64,000 nt of DNA from CAUZIZ01 sp965218775 (GCA_965218775.1 CBDCLS010000005.1:1116001-1180000), one strand, 5' to 3'. Counted from the stretch's first letter, positions 1-8,087 are shown. Made by a program: numbers and translations. The notes: generated from the letters alone by a model not told the origin.

Positions 1-5
1 CAATT

Positions 6-117
6 GTGCCGCGAACGGGTAAACTGCGAGTATTATTAAGACAAGTCCGACAGAGCCGCGAACGACTTGACTTGTCTGCAGTATGAGCCCACGTTCCGAG
101 GAGAGAGCCGGACAACG
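6..117 (+). repeat. dispersed repeat R1, copy A
   Basis: This non-coding stretch downstream of ymdB matches 31384-31493 on the same strand over about 110 bp. It also matches 14831-14898 in inverted orientation over a core of about 65 bp. The shared core contains CCGCGAACGACTTGACTTG and, about 25 bases on, GTTCCGAGGAGAGAG. No terminal inverted repeats were found. Just outside the repeat, CTAGTACGCTG at 140-150 equals the reverse complement of the element end at 52981-52991, so an element end may lie here too. The rest of 1-184 shows nothing further. Confidence 0.7.
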
Positions 118-184
118 GCGAATCGCCCCCGTCCCCGGCCTAGTACGCTGAATGATCCAACGGCGCCGGTAGGGCTTAGGGCAC

Positions 185-964
185 TTACCCCCCCGCGGTC
201 ACTCTCTGGATCGATCTCGCCTTTCCGCTTTCTTCATCGATGTCCAGGACGACTGAGGCAAGGACAGGGGATTCCTTGGCAGTCTCAAACCGGGAGGGAA
301 TTCCGGTCAGGAATCGGGAAAGTGAGCCCTCCAGTTTCATGCCGATGACGGAGTTGTAGGATCCGGTCATGCCGACATCCGAGATGTAGGCGGTACCCTT
401 GGGCAAGACCCGTTCGTCAGCAGTCGGAACGTGCGTGTGGGTACCAATTACTGCGGAAACCTTGCCGTCCAAGAACCAGGAGAAGGCCATTTTCTCAGAG
501 GTGGCCTCGGCGTGAAAATCGACGATGATGACCTGAGCTTGCCGTGACAACCTCTCGATCTGAGCCTCAGCTCGACGAAATGGACAATCGATGATGGGCA
601 TGAAGACCCGTCCCTGAAGGTTGAGCACGGCTGCCATGGCACCTACCCGTGTAGTCGCTACGAAGGAGTCTGCGCCGGGTAGCCCGGGAGGGTAGTTACC
701 AGGACGAAGCAGACGAGGCTCCTTCTCGAAGTACTGCATCACCTCTTTCTTGTCCCAGATGTGATTTCCCGAAGTCATGACATCGACGCCGTAGTCGAGA
801 ATATCCCGAGCGATTTCGGCCGTTATGCCGAACCCCCCCGCTGCGTTCTCTACATTGGCAATGGTGAAATCGATTTCGTGCTCCTGCTGAAGCTCGGGCA
901 GATATCTTCGCAGCACCTTTCTTCCCGCACTCCCAACAATATCTCCGACGAACAATACTTTCAT
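185..964 (-). CDS. ymdB: YmdB-family metallophosphoesterase (cyclic-nucleotide phosphodiesterase family)
   Basis: A 259-aa protein of the usual family length that starts MKVLFVGDIVGSAGRK. It has the calcineurin-like metal motifs: GD near residue 8, an SGNH motif near 67, DFHAEATSEK in the middle, and GTHTHVPTAD with DVGMTG later. Characterised YmdB enzymes hydrolyse 2',3'- and 3',5'-cyclic nucleotides, and they are often encoded next to rny, as here. The ATG overlaps the rny stop by 4 nt (ATGA), so the two genes are very probably translationally coupled. It is the last gene of the long minus-strand operon. Confidence 0.93.
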   Translation of the reverse strand: MKVLFVGDIVGSAGRKVLRRYLPELQQEHEIDFTIANVENAAGGFGITAEIARDILDYGVDVMTSGNHIWDKKEVMQYFEKEPRLLRPGNYPPGLPGADSFVATTRVGAMAAVLNLQGRVFMPIIDCPFRRAEAQIERLSRQAQVIIVDFHAEATSEKMAFSWFLDGKVSAVIGTHTHVPTADERVLPKGTAYISDVGMTGSYNSVIGMKLEGSLSRFLTGIPSRFETAKESPVLASVVLDIDEESGKARSIQRVTAGG

Positions 965-2520
965 TTCGCGTAGTCGACCACTCGCATCTCACGAATCAGG
1001 GTCACCTTCACCTGACCCGGATACTGCATCTCATTCTCGATCCTCTTGGCGATATCCTTGGTAAGCCAGAAGGCCTGCTCATCAGACACTTCGCTACTCT
1101 CTACGATGATGCGGATCTCCCGGCCGGCCTGTAGAGCAAAGGCCTTGGCCACACCGGCAAAGGAGGAGGCAATCGTCTCCAGCGTCTCCAGACGCTTGAT
1201 GTAGCTTTCCAACATCTCCCGCCGGGCTCCCGGCCGCGCGGCCGAGGTAGCGTCCGCGGCCTGGACCAGAACCGCCTCCAGCGTCCGGAACTCGACATCG
1301 AAGTGGTGCGCTTCGATGGCATGGATGACTTCCTCACTTTGACGGTGTTTACGCGCCAACTCGACACCTAACTGAAGGTGGGTGCCCTCCATGTCTCGAT
1401 CGACGGCCTTTCCGATGTCGTGCATCAGACCGGCCCGCTTGCAGACCTCGACATCGGCGCCCACCTCGCGGGCCATGATGCCCGCCAGGTACGCCACCTC
1501 TCGACTATGGCTAAGGACGTTCTGGCCATAGCTGGTGCGATACCTAAGCCGTCCGAGGAAACGTAGGATGTCGTCAGGGAAATCGTGTATGGCGAACTCG
1601 AAGGCGGCCGCCTCACCCTCCTCGTGCAGCCTCTTGTCCATCTCCTTCTGGACTTGTCGCACCACCTCTTCGATGCGTGCCGGATGGATTCGGCCGTCGT
1701 GGATCAGGCGCTCTATCGCCATTTTGGCAATCTCGCGTCGAAAGGGATCGAAGGCGGAAAGAATCACCGCTTCCGGAGTATCATCGACAATCAGCTCGAC
1801 GCCCGTTGCCTGTTCCAGAGCCCGTATGTTACGGCCTTCTCTACCGATGATCCGTCCCTTCATATCGTCGGACGGAAGATCCACAACCGACACCGTCGTC
1901 GAGACGACGTGTTCGCCCGCACACCGCTGGATGGCCTGCGTAATAATCTTGCGGGCTTCTTGTTCCGCTTTCTCGCGCGCCTGCTCTTCAATCCGCCGCG
2001 CCAGGTTCGCAGACTCCTTCAGCGCCTCCTGCTCCACCGAACGGAGTAGCTCCTGCTTGGCCTCTTGTGAACTCATTCCCGCGGCGTTCTCCAACTGGTG
2101 TTGGGCTTCTTTCGCCAACTCTTCGACTTTCGTTTCTGCCTCGGATAACTTCTGTTCTCGTTGCTGGAACTGTTGAAGGCGCTGCTCCTGATCTCGCTCG
2201 CCTCGCCGCAGTCCCTGTTCCTTCCCTTCCAGGTCATCCTCTTTTCGCGACAGGCGGCGCTCCATGCCTTGGATCTCTTGTCTACGTCCCTGCAGCTCCT
2301 TCTCGGCATCCGAGCGCCAATTGAAGATTTGGTCCTTGGCTTCCAGTAGCCTTTCTTTCTTGAGCCTCTCCGCCTCCTTCTCGGCGGTACTCTGCGTCTC
2401 TTCTATCCGCGTCCTGGCCTCAGCGGTCTTCCGATCGAGAACCCGTACCTTCAGGACAAACCACAAACCCAGCAGCGCCGCCCCAACCAGGGCGAACGCA
2501 ATGATGGTAGCGTCTGGCAT
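961..2520 (-). CDS. rny: Ribonuclease Y
   Basis: A 519-aa endoribonuclease that starts bulk mRNA decay from the inner face of the membrane. Residues 5-24 form one hydrophobic anchor. Residues about 30-190 are a long Lys/Glu/Gln-rich coiled coil. A KH domain follows (GRIIGREGRNIRALE), then an HD domain with the motif LMHDIGKAVDR and a later EAHH. Length and domain order match the family. The start has a good ribosome-binding site (GGAGG about 8 nt upstream). It lies downstream of a probable 6S RNA and zapA, and its stop overlaps the ymdB start. Confidence 0.96.
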   Translation of the reverse strand: MPDATIIAFALVGAALLGLWFVLKVRVLDRKTAEARTRIEETQSTAEKEAERLKKERLLEAKDQIFNWRSDAEKELQGRRQEIQGMERRLSRKEDDLEGKEQGLRRGERDQEQRLQQFQQREQKLSEAETKVEELAKEAQHQLENAAGMSSQEAKQELLRSVEQEALKESANLARRIEEQAREKAEQEARKIITQAIQRCAGEHVVSTTVSVVDLPSDDMKGRIIGREGRNIRALEQATGVELIVDDTPEAVILSAFDPFRREIAKMAIERLIHDGRIHPARIEEVVRQVQKEMDKRLHEEGEAAAFEFAIHDFPDDILRFLGRLRYRTSYGQNVLSHSREVAYLAGIMAREVGADVEVCKRAGLMHDIGKAVDRDMEGTHLQLGVELARKHRQSEEVIHAIEAHHFDVEFRTLEAVLVQAADATSAARPGARREMLESYIKRLETLETIASSFAGVAKAFALQAGREIRIIVESSEVSDEQAFWLTKDIAKRIENEMQYPGQVKVTLIREMRVVDYAK

Positions 2521-2534
2521 ACGATCTACTCCTC

Positions 2535-2720
2535 CAGGCTGTTGTGGAGTCCAATGAGAGGGATGGGGACTGGCTGTACCCCCGCTCGGCCGTGTAGTTC
2601 GCGAGATTGAACCTGCTTAATGCAGGTGGGTACCCTACCCCCCACACTGCGCCCTGTTTCCAGGAGCGCTGGCGAGGGGACGCGGATTCCCGTTATCGAG
2701 GTGTTGGCACAATCTCACTC
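2535..2720 (-). ncRNA. ssrS: probable 6S RNA (boundaries approximate)
   Basis: The 241-nt gap between zapA and rny has no ORF but contains a 6S-like core on the minus strand. The core is GGGTACCCACCTGC, a short loop and GCAGGTTCAATC, then AACTACACGGCC, and shortly after GGGGTACAGCC. The stem CACCTGC/GCAGGTT and the conserved ACGGCC and ACAGCC strings resemble the terminal part of known 6S RNAs. The position beside zapA is the classic ssrS neighbourhood. 6S RNA binds the housekeeping RNA polymerase holoenzyme. The ends and the closing stem were judged by eye and may be off by tens of bases. Confidence 0.65.
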
Positions 2721-2761
2721 ACCATCACAAACGTCGCAGGGGTCGTGAAGTCATCACAGAA

Positions 2762-3073
2762 TCACGTTCGGGACCCTTCCTGAGAAAGGTGTGATTCCAG
2801 CAATTCGACTATTTCGGTGCTTTTACGGCAGACCTGGTCTTCCGAAATCTCAAGTCTCTTCTTGGTTGAGAAATACTCATCGGCGATATTCAGCGCTGCC
2901 AAAATCGCTATCTTAAGTGTGTCTACCGTAGGGGTCTCCTCGGAAATCCTCAACATCTGCTCGTCCACATGCCGAGCCAGCTCTTCGAGGTACTCAACGT
3001 CACCGCCCGTACGCAGCTGATAGGTACGATGGTAGATCTTGACGGACGTGATTGTTTCCGAATCGATATCCAC
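2762..3073 (-). CDS. zapA: Cell division protein ZapA
   Basis: A 103-aa FtsZ-associated protein. The N-terminal half has the family pattern: SVKIYHRTYQLRTGG, then YLEELARHVDEQM. A helical segment with the typical LKIAILAALNIADEYF follows, then a coiled-coil tail. ZapA tetramers cross-link FtsZ protofilaments at mid-cell. The preceding gene is a short ZapB-like coiled coil 23 nt upstream, and the probable 6S RNA follows directly. Length agrees with bacterial ZapA proteins. Confidence 0.9.
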   Translation of the reverse strand: MDIDSETITSVKIYHRTYQLRTGGDVEYLEELARHVDEQMLRISEETPTVDTLKIAILAALNIADEYFSTKKRLEISEDQVCRKSTEIVELLESHLSQEGSRT

Positions 3074-3096
3074 TGTAAGCCTTCAACCCGCCCTTC

Positions 3097-3351
3097 TCAG
3101 CTCTTTTCCAGGGCAACAACCTTCTGAAGGATTCCTTCTACCCTGGCTCGCGTCGTCAGGCGTTCCCCTTTCAAACGCTCAATGGCTCCATTCTTTGCCT
3201 GAGTCTCTTTTTTCAGCTCCTCCAACCGTTTATTCAGCTCTTCGTTTCGGTCTTTAAGCGAAGTATTCTCGATCTGGACTCGCTCAAGGAGCTCGACGAC
3301 TTCGACCGCAGACTTCTCCAGCCGCGCCAATGCCCGGTCACTCCCCGTCAT
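3097..3351 (-). CDS. short coiled-coil protein, ZapB-like
   Basis: An 84-aa protein that is almost entirely one heptad-patterned coiled coil (residues about 5-65), rich in Glu, Lys, Leu and Arg. It has no signal peptide or catalytic motif. Size, composition and location directly ahead of zapA suggest a ZapB-type division-ring accessory protein that bridges ZapA. Such coiled coils diverge quickly, so the assignment rests mainly on context. It lies 32 nt after the pheT stop and belongs to the same operon. Confidence 0.7.
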   Translation of the reverse strand: MTGSDRALARLEKSAVEVVELLERVQIENTSLKDRNEELNKRLEELKKETQAKNGAIERLKGERLTTRARVEGILQKVVALEKS

Positions 3352-3383
3352 CGGGTGACCTCCAGAGTCAATGAAGCGCTCCG

Positions 3384-5444
3384 CTAGCGTCCCTCCGCCC
3401 CAAAGTCTCGTTGCAGGACCGAAAAGACCTGCTGGCTCTGCTGATTGACTTCAGGCAGAGTCAGGGTCCTTTCCGCATCCGCGAAGACCAGACGCAGAGT
3501 CAGACTTACCTTCTCTTTGGGAACCTTCGGGCCTTGGTAGAGATCGATGAGCTGGATTCTCCGCAATTGCGGAAGATCCAGCGACTGAACAACACCTACG
3601 AGTTTACCGTAATCCTGGTTCTTGTCAATGAGAAATGAAAGATCCTGCTCGATCGAGGGCAGTTTCTTCAACTCAACGTAGGTCGGATCATCCAGGCTGC
3701 CCGCATCCAGGAGACCGGCCCGCAGCTCCGCCAGGAATACATCCTGACGAAACTTGTAGTGCTCCTGGAGTCGGGGATGGATCCTCCCTAGAAAGCCTAC
3801 TGACTGCTCGCCCAGAAGGAACTCGGCGGCGTAACCAGGGTGCAGAAAAGGGAAGTCGGAAGTCTTTCGAAACTCGACCCGAGATCCAAAACTCTCCAGC
3901 AAGCTCTCGATCACACCCTTGAGATGGTAGAAGTTGAACTCTTCTTCGGAAGTACCCCAAAAAGGCCGATAGAAGTCTCCGGTCGCGGCTAAACCGAGAC
4001 GAACTTCCTCCTTGACCTCCTCAGGTTTACCGGACACCGCGGGGATGAACACGCTCCCCATCTCATAGAGCCGAACATTCGGGTTGCCTTGATTGAGGTT
4101 GCGCTGGATCGACTCAACCAGGCCCGACACCAGACTGTTGCGCAAGTGAGAGTCCTCTTCTGTCAGGGGGTTTGCGATCGGTAACAGCGGTGGGCTCTCG
4201 TTCCAGAAGCGCGCCTCCCGCTGTGGATTGGTGAAGGCATAGTTGATCGCCTCGAAAAAACCGAATCCTTCCAGTATCGAAGAGAGCAACTGCTCCTTGC
4301 GCTGAGTGGATCGAAAAGCTCCACTGATCTGAGGGGCTGGATAGGTGCTCGCGATCTGGTTGTAGCCATGGTGGCGCGCAACTTCTTCGACCAGATCTTC
4401 CTCCAGCTCCACGTCCCCACGAAAGCTGGGAACCACCACTTGCCAACTATGATTCTTCTGCTCTTTGACTTCGAACTCAAGACGCCCCAATACCGCGGTC
4501 ACGAAGTCGGAGTCGATAGAGATCCCAAGAACCTGGCGAATCCGTTCGGCTCGAAGCTGAATCGTCGTCTGGGCCACAGGGCTTGGATTTTCGTCAATGA
4601 CGGGGCCGACACAGGACCCTCCTGTAATCTCTTCAATCAGCCGACAGGCTCGATTGAGAGCCATTCTGGGGACTTCCGGGTCCGCTCCTCTCTCGAAGCG
4701 ATAAGAAGCCTCAGTCCGCATTCCGAGCTGCTTCGCGGTCCAGCGAATCGACGCCGGAGCAAAGTAGGCACTCTCCAGCAGGATGGTCCGCGTACTCTGT
4801 GAGATTTCACTATTGCTTCCGCCCATTATTCCGCCCAGGGCGACCGGCTTGGCGGAGTCGCATATCATCACCATCGACGAGTCCAACTCTCGATCGACAT
4901 CGTCCAGTGTCGTCAGGGACTCTCCTTTCTGTGGGGTGCGGACGACGATGCGGTTTTCGGCGAGCTTGTCGTAGTCGAAAGCGTGAAGAGGCTGCCCCAT
5001 CTCGAAGAGCACGTAATTCGTGATGTCCACCATGCTATTGATAGGCCTTTGCCCTAGTGCCTCGAGCCGCCTCTGCATCCAGGCCGGCGACTCACCCATG
5101 GTGACATCCGTTATGACCCTTGCGGTGTATCGGGGACAGAGCTCGGGATTCTGGATGGCGACCGCTGCTTCAAGGGACTGAGAGACCTTCGCACCAGGCA
5201 GTTCCGAGAAATCCGGAGGGCGCAGCTTGAGACTGAACTGAGCTGCGATCTCTCTCGCCACACCCAGATGGTTGAGACAATCAGGACGGTTTGCAGTCAC
5301 CTCGAGTTCCAGGACAACCTCCTCCCCTTCTCCTTCGATCCCCTCCACCGGCAGCCCAATCATCGCGAGGGCGTCAGCGAGCTGGTCGAGATCGAAAAGG
5401 TCGATGTCGACGAAATCCTGCAGCCAAAGGTAGCTGATTTTCAT
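3384..5444 (-). CDS. pheT: Phenylalanyl-tRNA synthetase beta subunit, short form
   Basis: A 686-aa subunit of the (alpha-beta)2 synthetase that charges tRNA-Phe. The start MKISYLWLQDFVD is standard. After about 40 residues it runs straight into VTANRPDCLNHLGVAREIAA, so the N-terminal OB-fold tRNA-binding (EMAP-like) insertion of about 110 residues found in E. coli and Bacillus PheT is absent. The B3/B4 editing region (SMVDITNYVLFEMGQPLHAF), the B5 domain and the C-terminal anticodon-binding domain are present. pheS lies 95 nt upstream. The short form also occurs in some other phyla, so this need not be a truncation. Confidence 0.95.
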   Translation of the reverse strand: MKISYLWLQDFVDIDLFDLDQLADALAMIGLPVEGIEGEGEEVVLELEVTANRPDCLNHLGVAREIAAQFSLKLRPPDFSELPGAKVSQSLEAAVAIQNPELCPRYTARVITDVTMGESPAWMQRRLEALGQRPINSMVDITNYVLFEMGQPLHAFDYDKLAENRIVVRTPQKGESLTTLDDVDRELDSSMVMICDSAKPVALGGIMGGSNSEISQSTRTILLESAYFAPASIRWTAKQLGMRTEASYRFERGADPEVPRMALNRACRLIEEITGGSCVGPVIDENPSPVAQTTIQLRAERIRQVLGISIDSDFVTAVLGRLEFEVKEQKNHSWQVVVPSFRGDVELEEDLVEEVARHHGYNQIASTYPAPQISGAFRSTQRKEQLLSSILEGFGFFEAINYAFTNPQREARFWNESPPLLPIANPLTEEDSHLRNSLVSGLVESIQRNLNQGNPNVRLYEMGSVFIPAVSGKPEEVKEEVRLGLAATGDFYRPFWGTSEEEFNFYHLKGVIESLLESFGSRVEFRKTSDFPFLHPGYAAEFLLGEQSVGFLGRIHPRLQEHYKFRQDVFLAELRAGLLDAGSLDDPTYVELKKLPSIEQDLSFLIDKNQDYGKLVGVVQSLDLPQLRRIQLIDLYQGPKVPKEKVSLTLRLVFADAERTLTLPEVNQQSQQVFSVLQRDFGAEGR

Positions 5445-5539
5445 ATCTGGACTGGCCTCCCGGCGCTAGTCGCTCGAGATCAACCGGGCCAGGTCTCCTG
5501 CGACAACACACTCATCCTCCAGACCTGACCGATCCGGAA

Positions 5540-6571
5540 TCAGAACTGGCTCAGAAATCGAATGTCGTTTTCGAAGAAGAGGCGTAGATCGTTAACCTGG
5601 TACTTCAGGATCGCGATCCGATCGATTCCCATTCCCCACGCAAAACCCGTATATCGTTCCGTGTCATAGCCGACCATGCCGAAGACGCGTGGGTGTACCA
5701 TGCCGGCTCCCATGATCTCAATCCATCCTGTTCTCTTGCACACGCTACAGCCTCGCCCGGCACAGAAAATACAGCTGATGTCTACCTCGGCACCCGGTTC
5801 GACAAACGGGAAGTAACTTGGTCTGAAGCGCACTCCCAGGTCCGAGGAGAACAGTTCCCGGAGAAATCGCTCTAGAGTACCCTTCAGATCGGCCATCGTA
5901 ATACCCTCTCCCACCACCAGCCCTTCCATCTGGTGGAACATGGGACTGTGAGTGGCATCCACCGAATCCCGACGGTAAACCCGGCCCGGCACTACGATAC
6001 GGATCGGCGGCTGCTGTCCCTCCATGGTCCGGATCTGCACCGGTGAGGTGTGAGTTCTCAGCAGCAGGTTCTCGGTGATGTAGAGCGTGTCCTGAGCGTC
6101 TCTGGCCGGATGTCCCTTGGGTAGGTTCAGGGCTTCGAAGTTGTAGTAGTCCGACTCTAGTTCGGGTCCCGTTAGAACGCTGAAACCCATGCGTACGGCG
6201 ATCTCTTCCATTTCCTGCTGGACCCGCCGCAAGGGATGCGGACGCCCCTGACGGGAAACGTAGCCGGGCAGAGTGACGTCGATTCCTTCCCCCCCCAACT
6301 CTGCCCCTTGCGCCTTCTCTGTGAGCTCCGCTTGAAACCGCTCCAAAGCCTCCTCAACCCGGATCTTGAGGAGATTCAGATTCTTTCCAACCTGGGGGCG
6401 CTCCTCGGCTGGCAGGGAACCCATCTTGCGCAGTTGCTGGGTGAGCAGACCTCGCTGGCGGCCCAGGTATTTATCCTTGACCGGTGCCAGCTCGGCAACA
6501 GAGCTCACCGCTTTCAGTTCCTTTTGAAACTGCTCCCAGAGAGGAGTGACAAGATCTCCGGCTGCGTTCAT
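5540..6571 (-). CDS. pheS: Phenylalanyl-tRNA synthetase alpha subunit
   Basis: A 343-aa catalytic subunit of PheRS. It has an N-terminal coiled-coil arm (about 1-90). The class II catalytic core follows, with motif 2 around GRVYRRDSVDATHSPMFHQ and motif 3 GMGIDRIAILKY. A cysteine cluster C-x2-C-x4-C-x2-C (ISCIFCAGRGCSVC) near residue 270 is the zinc-type motif seen in many alpha subunits. It starts 327 nt after rplT; most of that gap is a miniature transposon, so transcription from the ribosomal-protein genes must cross it. Confidence 0.97.
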   Translation of the reverse strand: MNAAGDLVTPLWEQFQKELKAVSSVAELAPVKDKYLGRQRGLLTQQLRKMGSLPAEERPQVGKNLNLLKIRVEEALERFQAELTEKAQGAELGGEGIDVTLPGYVSRQGRPHPLRRVQQEMEEIAVRMGFSVLTGPELESDYYNFEALNLPKGHPARDAQDTLYITENLLLRTHTSPVQIRTMEGQQPPIRIVVPGRVYRRDSVDATHSPMFHQMEGLVVGEGITMADLKGTLERFLRELFSSDLGVRFRPSYFPFVEPGAEVDISCIFCAGRGCSVCKRTGWIEIMGAGMVHPRVFGMVGYDTERYTGFAWGMGIDRIAILKYQVNDLRLFFENDIRFLSQF

Positions 6572-6703
6572 GCTTTCCCTGTTCGGTAGCGGGTCACCTC
6601 AAACCGTCGAGCGAAGATCGGCACACATCCGCTGGAGGCTGGTTCTTCAATCCCAACGAGATTGATCTGTCCTGCTCTGCGGACTTCAACCAGACGGGGT
6701 TGC

Positions 6704-6890
6704 TAAGGGTGCGTTCAAAAATAACTTCACATTCTGGCATCTCATCTTCACACCATCTTCGGCCGTTCCTCAATCGCGAAATCCTCAACGTAGGCCTAGC
6801 TACGCCTGCGGTTTCGCTCAATCGTTCGCGGCCAAATCTGGTGCAAATCTGAGCGCCAACTCTGCGAAGTTATTCTTGAACGAACCCTAA
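6704..6890. mobile_element. MITE, about 181 bp, TAA target duplication
   Basis: Terminal inverted repeats of about 24 bp face each other. The left end is GGGTGCGTTCAAAAATAACT. The right end, read on the other strand, is GGGTTCGTTCAAGAATAACT. They differ at only two or three positions. Both ends are flanked by TAA (6704-6706 and 6888-6890), a probable 3-bp target duplication. The interior has no transposase, so mobilisation in trans would be needed. A 3-bp TWA-type duplication is common in the IS5 superfamily; that link is an inference. It sits 8 bp after the rplT stop, inside the rplT-pheS operon. Positions 6572-6703 show nothing further. Confidence 0.85.
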
Positions 6891-6898
6891 GAGGAGAT

Positions 6899-7255
6899 CT
6901 ACTGGAGGGCGTTTCGAGCGACCTCGGCAACCTTGGCGAAAGCTTGTGGCTCCCGCACAGCCAAGTCCGCCAGCGTTTTCCGGCTTAGTTCCATCCCTGC
7001 TTTCCGCAGGCCATGGATAAACTGACTATACGAAAGATCATGGGATCGCGCCGCCGCGTTGACTCTAATAATCCAGAGGCTTCGAAAATCGCGCTTCCTC
7101 TGTCGACGATCTCGGTAGGCGTAGGAGAGAGACTTCATCACCTGCTCCTTGGCAGAGCGGTGCAGCTTGCTCTTGGTTCCCCAGTAGCCCTTTGCTAAGC
7201 GAAGGATCTTCTTGCGCCTCTGAAGTCTCCGGTTTCCTCTCTTTACTCTCGGCAT
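6899..7255 (-). CDS. rplT: 50S ribosomal protein L20
   Basis: A 118-aa protein starting MPRVKRGNRRLQRRKKILRL, with the basic N-terminal extension and the globular C-terminal part (SYSQFIHGLRKAGMELSRK) typical of L20. L20 is essential for early 50S assembly and in several bacteria represses its own infC-rpmI-rplT operon. Its ribosome-binding site AAGGAAG, 6 nt before the ATG, is the last copy of a threefold 13-bp tandem repeat that fills the rpmI-rplT spacer. Confidence 0.97.
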   Translation of the reverse strand: MPRVKRGNRRLQRRKKILRLAKGYWGTKSKLHRSAKEQVMKSLSYAYRDRRQRKRDFRSLWIIRVNAAARSHDLSYSQFIHGLRKAGMELSRKTLADLAVREPQAFAKVAEVARNALQ

Positions 7256-7257
7256 TT

Positions 7258-7296
7258 CGCGTCTTCCTTACGCGTCTTCCTTACGCGTCTTCCTTA
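7258..7296 (-). repeat. 3 x 13-bp tandem repeat carrying the rplT ribosome-binding site
   Basis: Read on the minus strand, TAAGGAAGACGCG occurs three times in a row without a mismatch (7296-7284, 7283-7271, 7270-7258). The first copy supplies the TAA stop of rpmI. The last places AAGGAAG at an ideal distance from the rplT ATG. Each copy therefore carries a Shine-Dalgarno-like core. This looks like a replication-slippage expansion that leaves one functional and two upstream decoy or standby ribosome-binding sites. Confidence 0.92.
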
Positions 7297-7485
7297 GAGG
7301 TTGAGCATCTTCCGCACGCGCGGGGTGTCCGATGACGACACCTCTGACCAACTGTTCAGACTTCGCTTTCTCTTCCGGCTCTTCTTAGTAAGAATATGGC
7401 TGTGATGGCTGCTTCTCTTTGCGATCTTGCCACTTCCCGTAATCTTGAAGCGTTTCGCAGCAGCCCGGTTCGTTTTCAGCTTCAT
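7294..7485 (-). CDS. rpmI: 50S ribosomal protein L35
   Basis: A 63-aa, highly basic protein starting MKLKTNRAAAKRFKITGSGK and containing the SSHHSHILTKKSRKRKR stretch characteristic of L35. Length is normal. It is the middle gene of the conserved infC-rpmI-rplT unit, 57 nt after infC. Its TAA stop is part of the first copy of the tandem repeat that leads into rplT. Confidence 0.96.
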   Translation of the reverse strand: MKLKTNRAAAKRFKITGSGKIAKRSSHHSHILTKKSRKRKRSLNSWSEVSSSDTPRVRKMLNL

Positions 7486-7542
7486 GTTGTCACACTCCAG
7501 ATATGATTCTAACAGATCTCATCTCGTCAAACGCCCGAGGGT

Positions 7543-8073
7543 TCAGCTTCCGGGAGCCCCGGGCTGTTTCTTTGGAGTAAGAATCATGGTCATGGTATGT
7601 CCTTCGAGCCTGGGATTCCCTTCTACATCCGCGAGCTCGCTGAGCTCGCCTTCAAGTCGCTTCAAGATCTCTCGTCCCAGTTCGGAATGGGTAATTTCAC
7701 GGCCTCGAAAAATCACAGTCGCCTTGACTCTGGCTTCATCCTTGAGGAAGCGGATGATGTGATTTCGCTTGAACTCATAGTCATGCCGGTCGATCTTGGG
7801 TCGAAACTTGACCTCCTTCACCTGAATGATTTTCTGATGCTTCCTTGCCTCTTGGGCCTTCTTCCCCTGCTGGTACAGATACTTCCCGTAATCCATGATC
7901 CGGCAGACTGGAGGTCGAGCCGTCGGTGCGACTTCCACCAGATCCAGGCCTCTATCCTGTGCTAGCTGACGTGCTTCCGAGGGGCCCATGACACCCAATT
8001 GAGCTCCGTCCTCGTCGATAACCCGGATTTCCTTTGCCCTGATTCTGTAGTTAACGCGTACCCTTTGTTGGAT
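7543..8073 (-). CDS. infC: Translation initiation factor IF-3, probable AUC start codon
   Basis: IF-3 binds the 30S subunit, prevents premature joining of 50S and checks start-codon pairing. The conserved IF-3 N-terminus (VNYRIRAKEIRVIDEDG, then QLGVMGPSEARQLA) lies upstream of the first ordinary start (TTG at 7998). It can only be included by starting at the ATC at 8073-8071, two codons after an in-frame TGA (8079-8077). No ATG, GTG or TTG lies between. A perfect AGGAGGG is 7 nt upstream of that ATC. This gives 176 aa, the usual IF-3 length. E. coli infC uses AUU for autoregulation. The linker and C-terminal domain (VKEVKFRPKIDRHDYEFK) are normal. Confidence 0.93.
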   Translation of the reverse strand: MQQRVRVNYRIRAKEIRVIDEDGAQLGVMGPSEARQLAQDRGLDLVEVAPTARPPVCRIMDYGKYLYQQGKKAQEARKHQKIIQVKEVKFRPKIDRHDYEFKRNHIIRFLKDEARVKATVIFRGREITHSELGREILKRLEGELSELADVEGNPRLEGHTMTMILTPKKQPGAPGS

Positions 8074-8080
8074 AAGTCAG

Positions 8081-8087
8081 CCCTCCT
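8081..8087 (-). promoter_or_regulatory. ribosome-binding site deciding the infC AUC start
   Basis: On the minus strand AGGAGGG lies 7 nt before ATC (8073-8071). It is the strongest Shine-Dalgarno sequence in the thrS-infC spacer, and no conventional start codon lies at a suitable distance. An in-frame TGA between the site and the ATC excludes a longer reading frame. Confidence 0.85.

Noticed and set aside
6594..6821. 75-codon minus-strand frame between pheS and rplT
   Set aside because: More than half lies inside the MITE, it lacks a ribosome-binding site and the sequence has no coding character.
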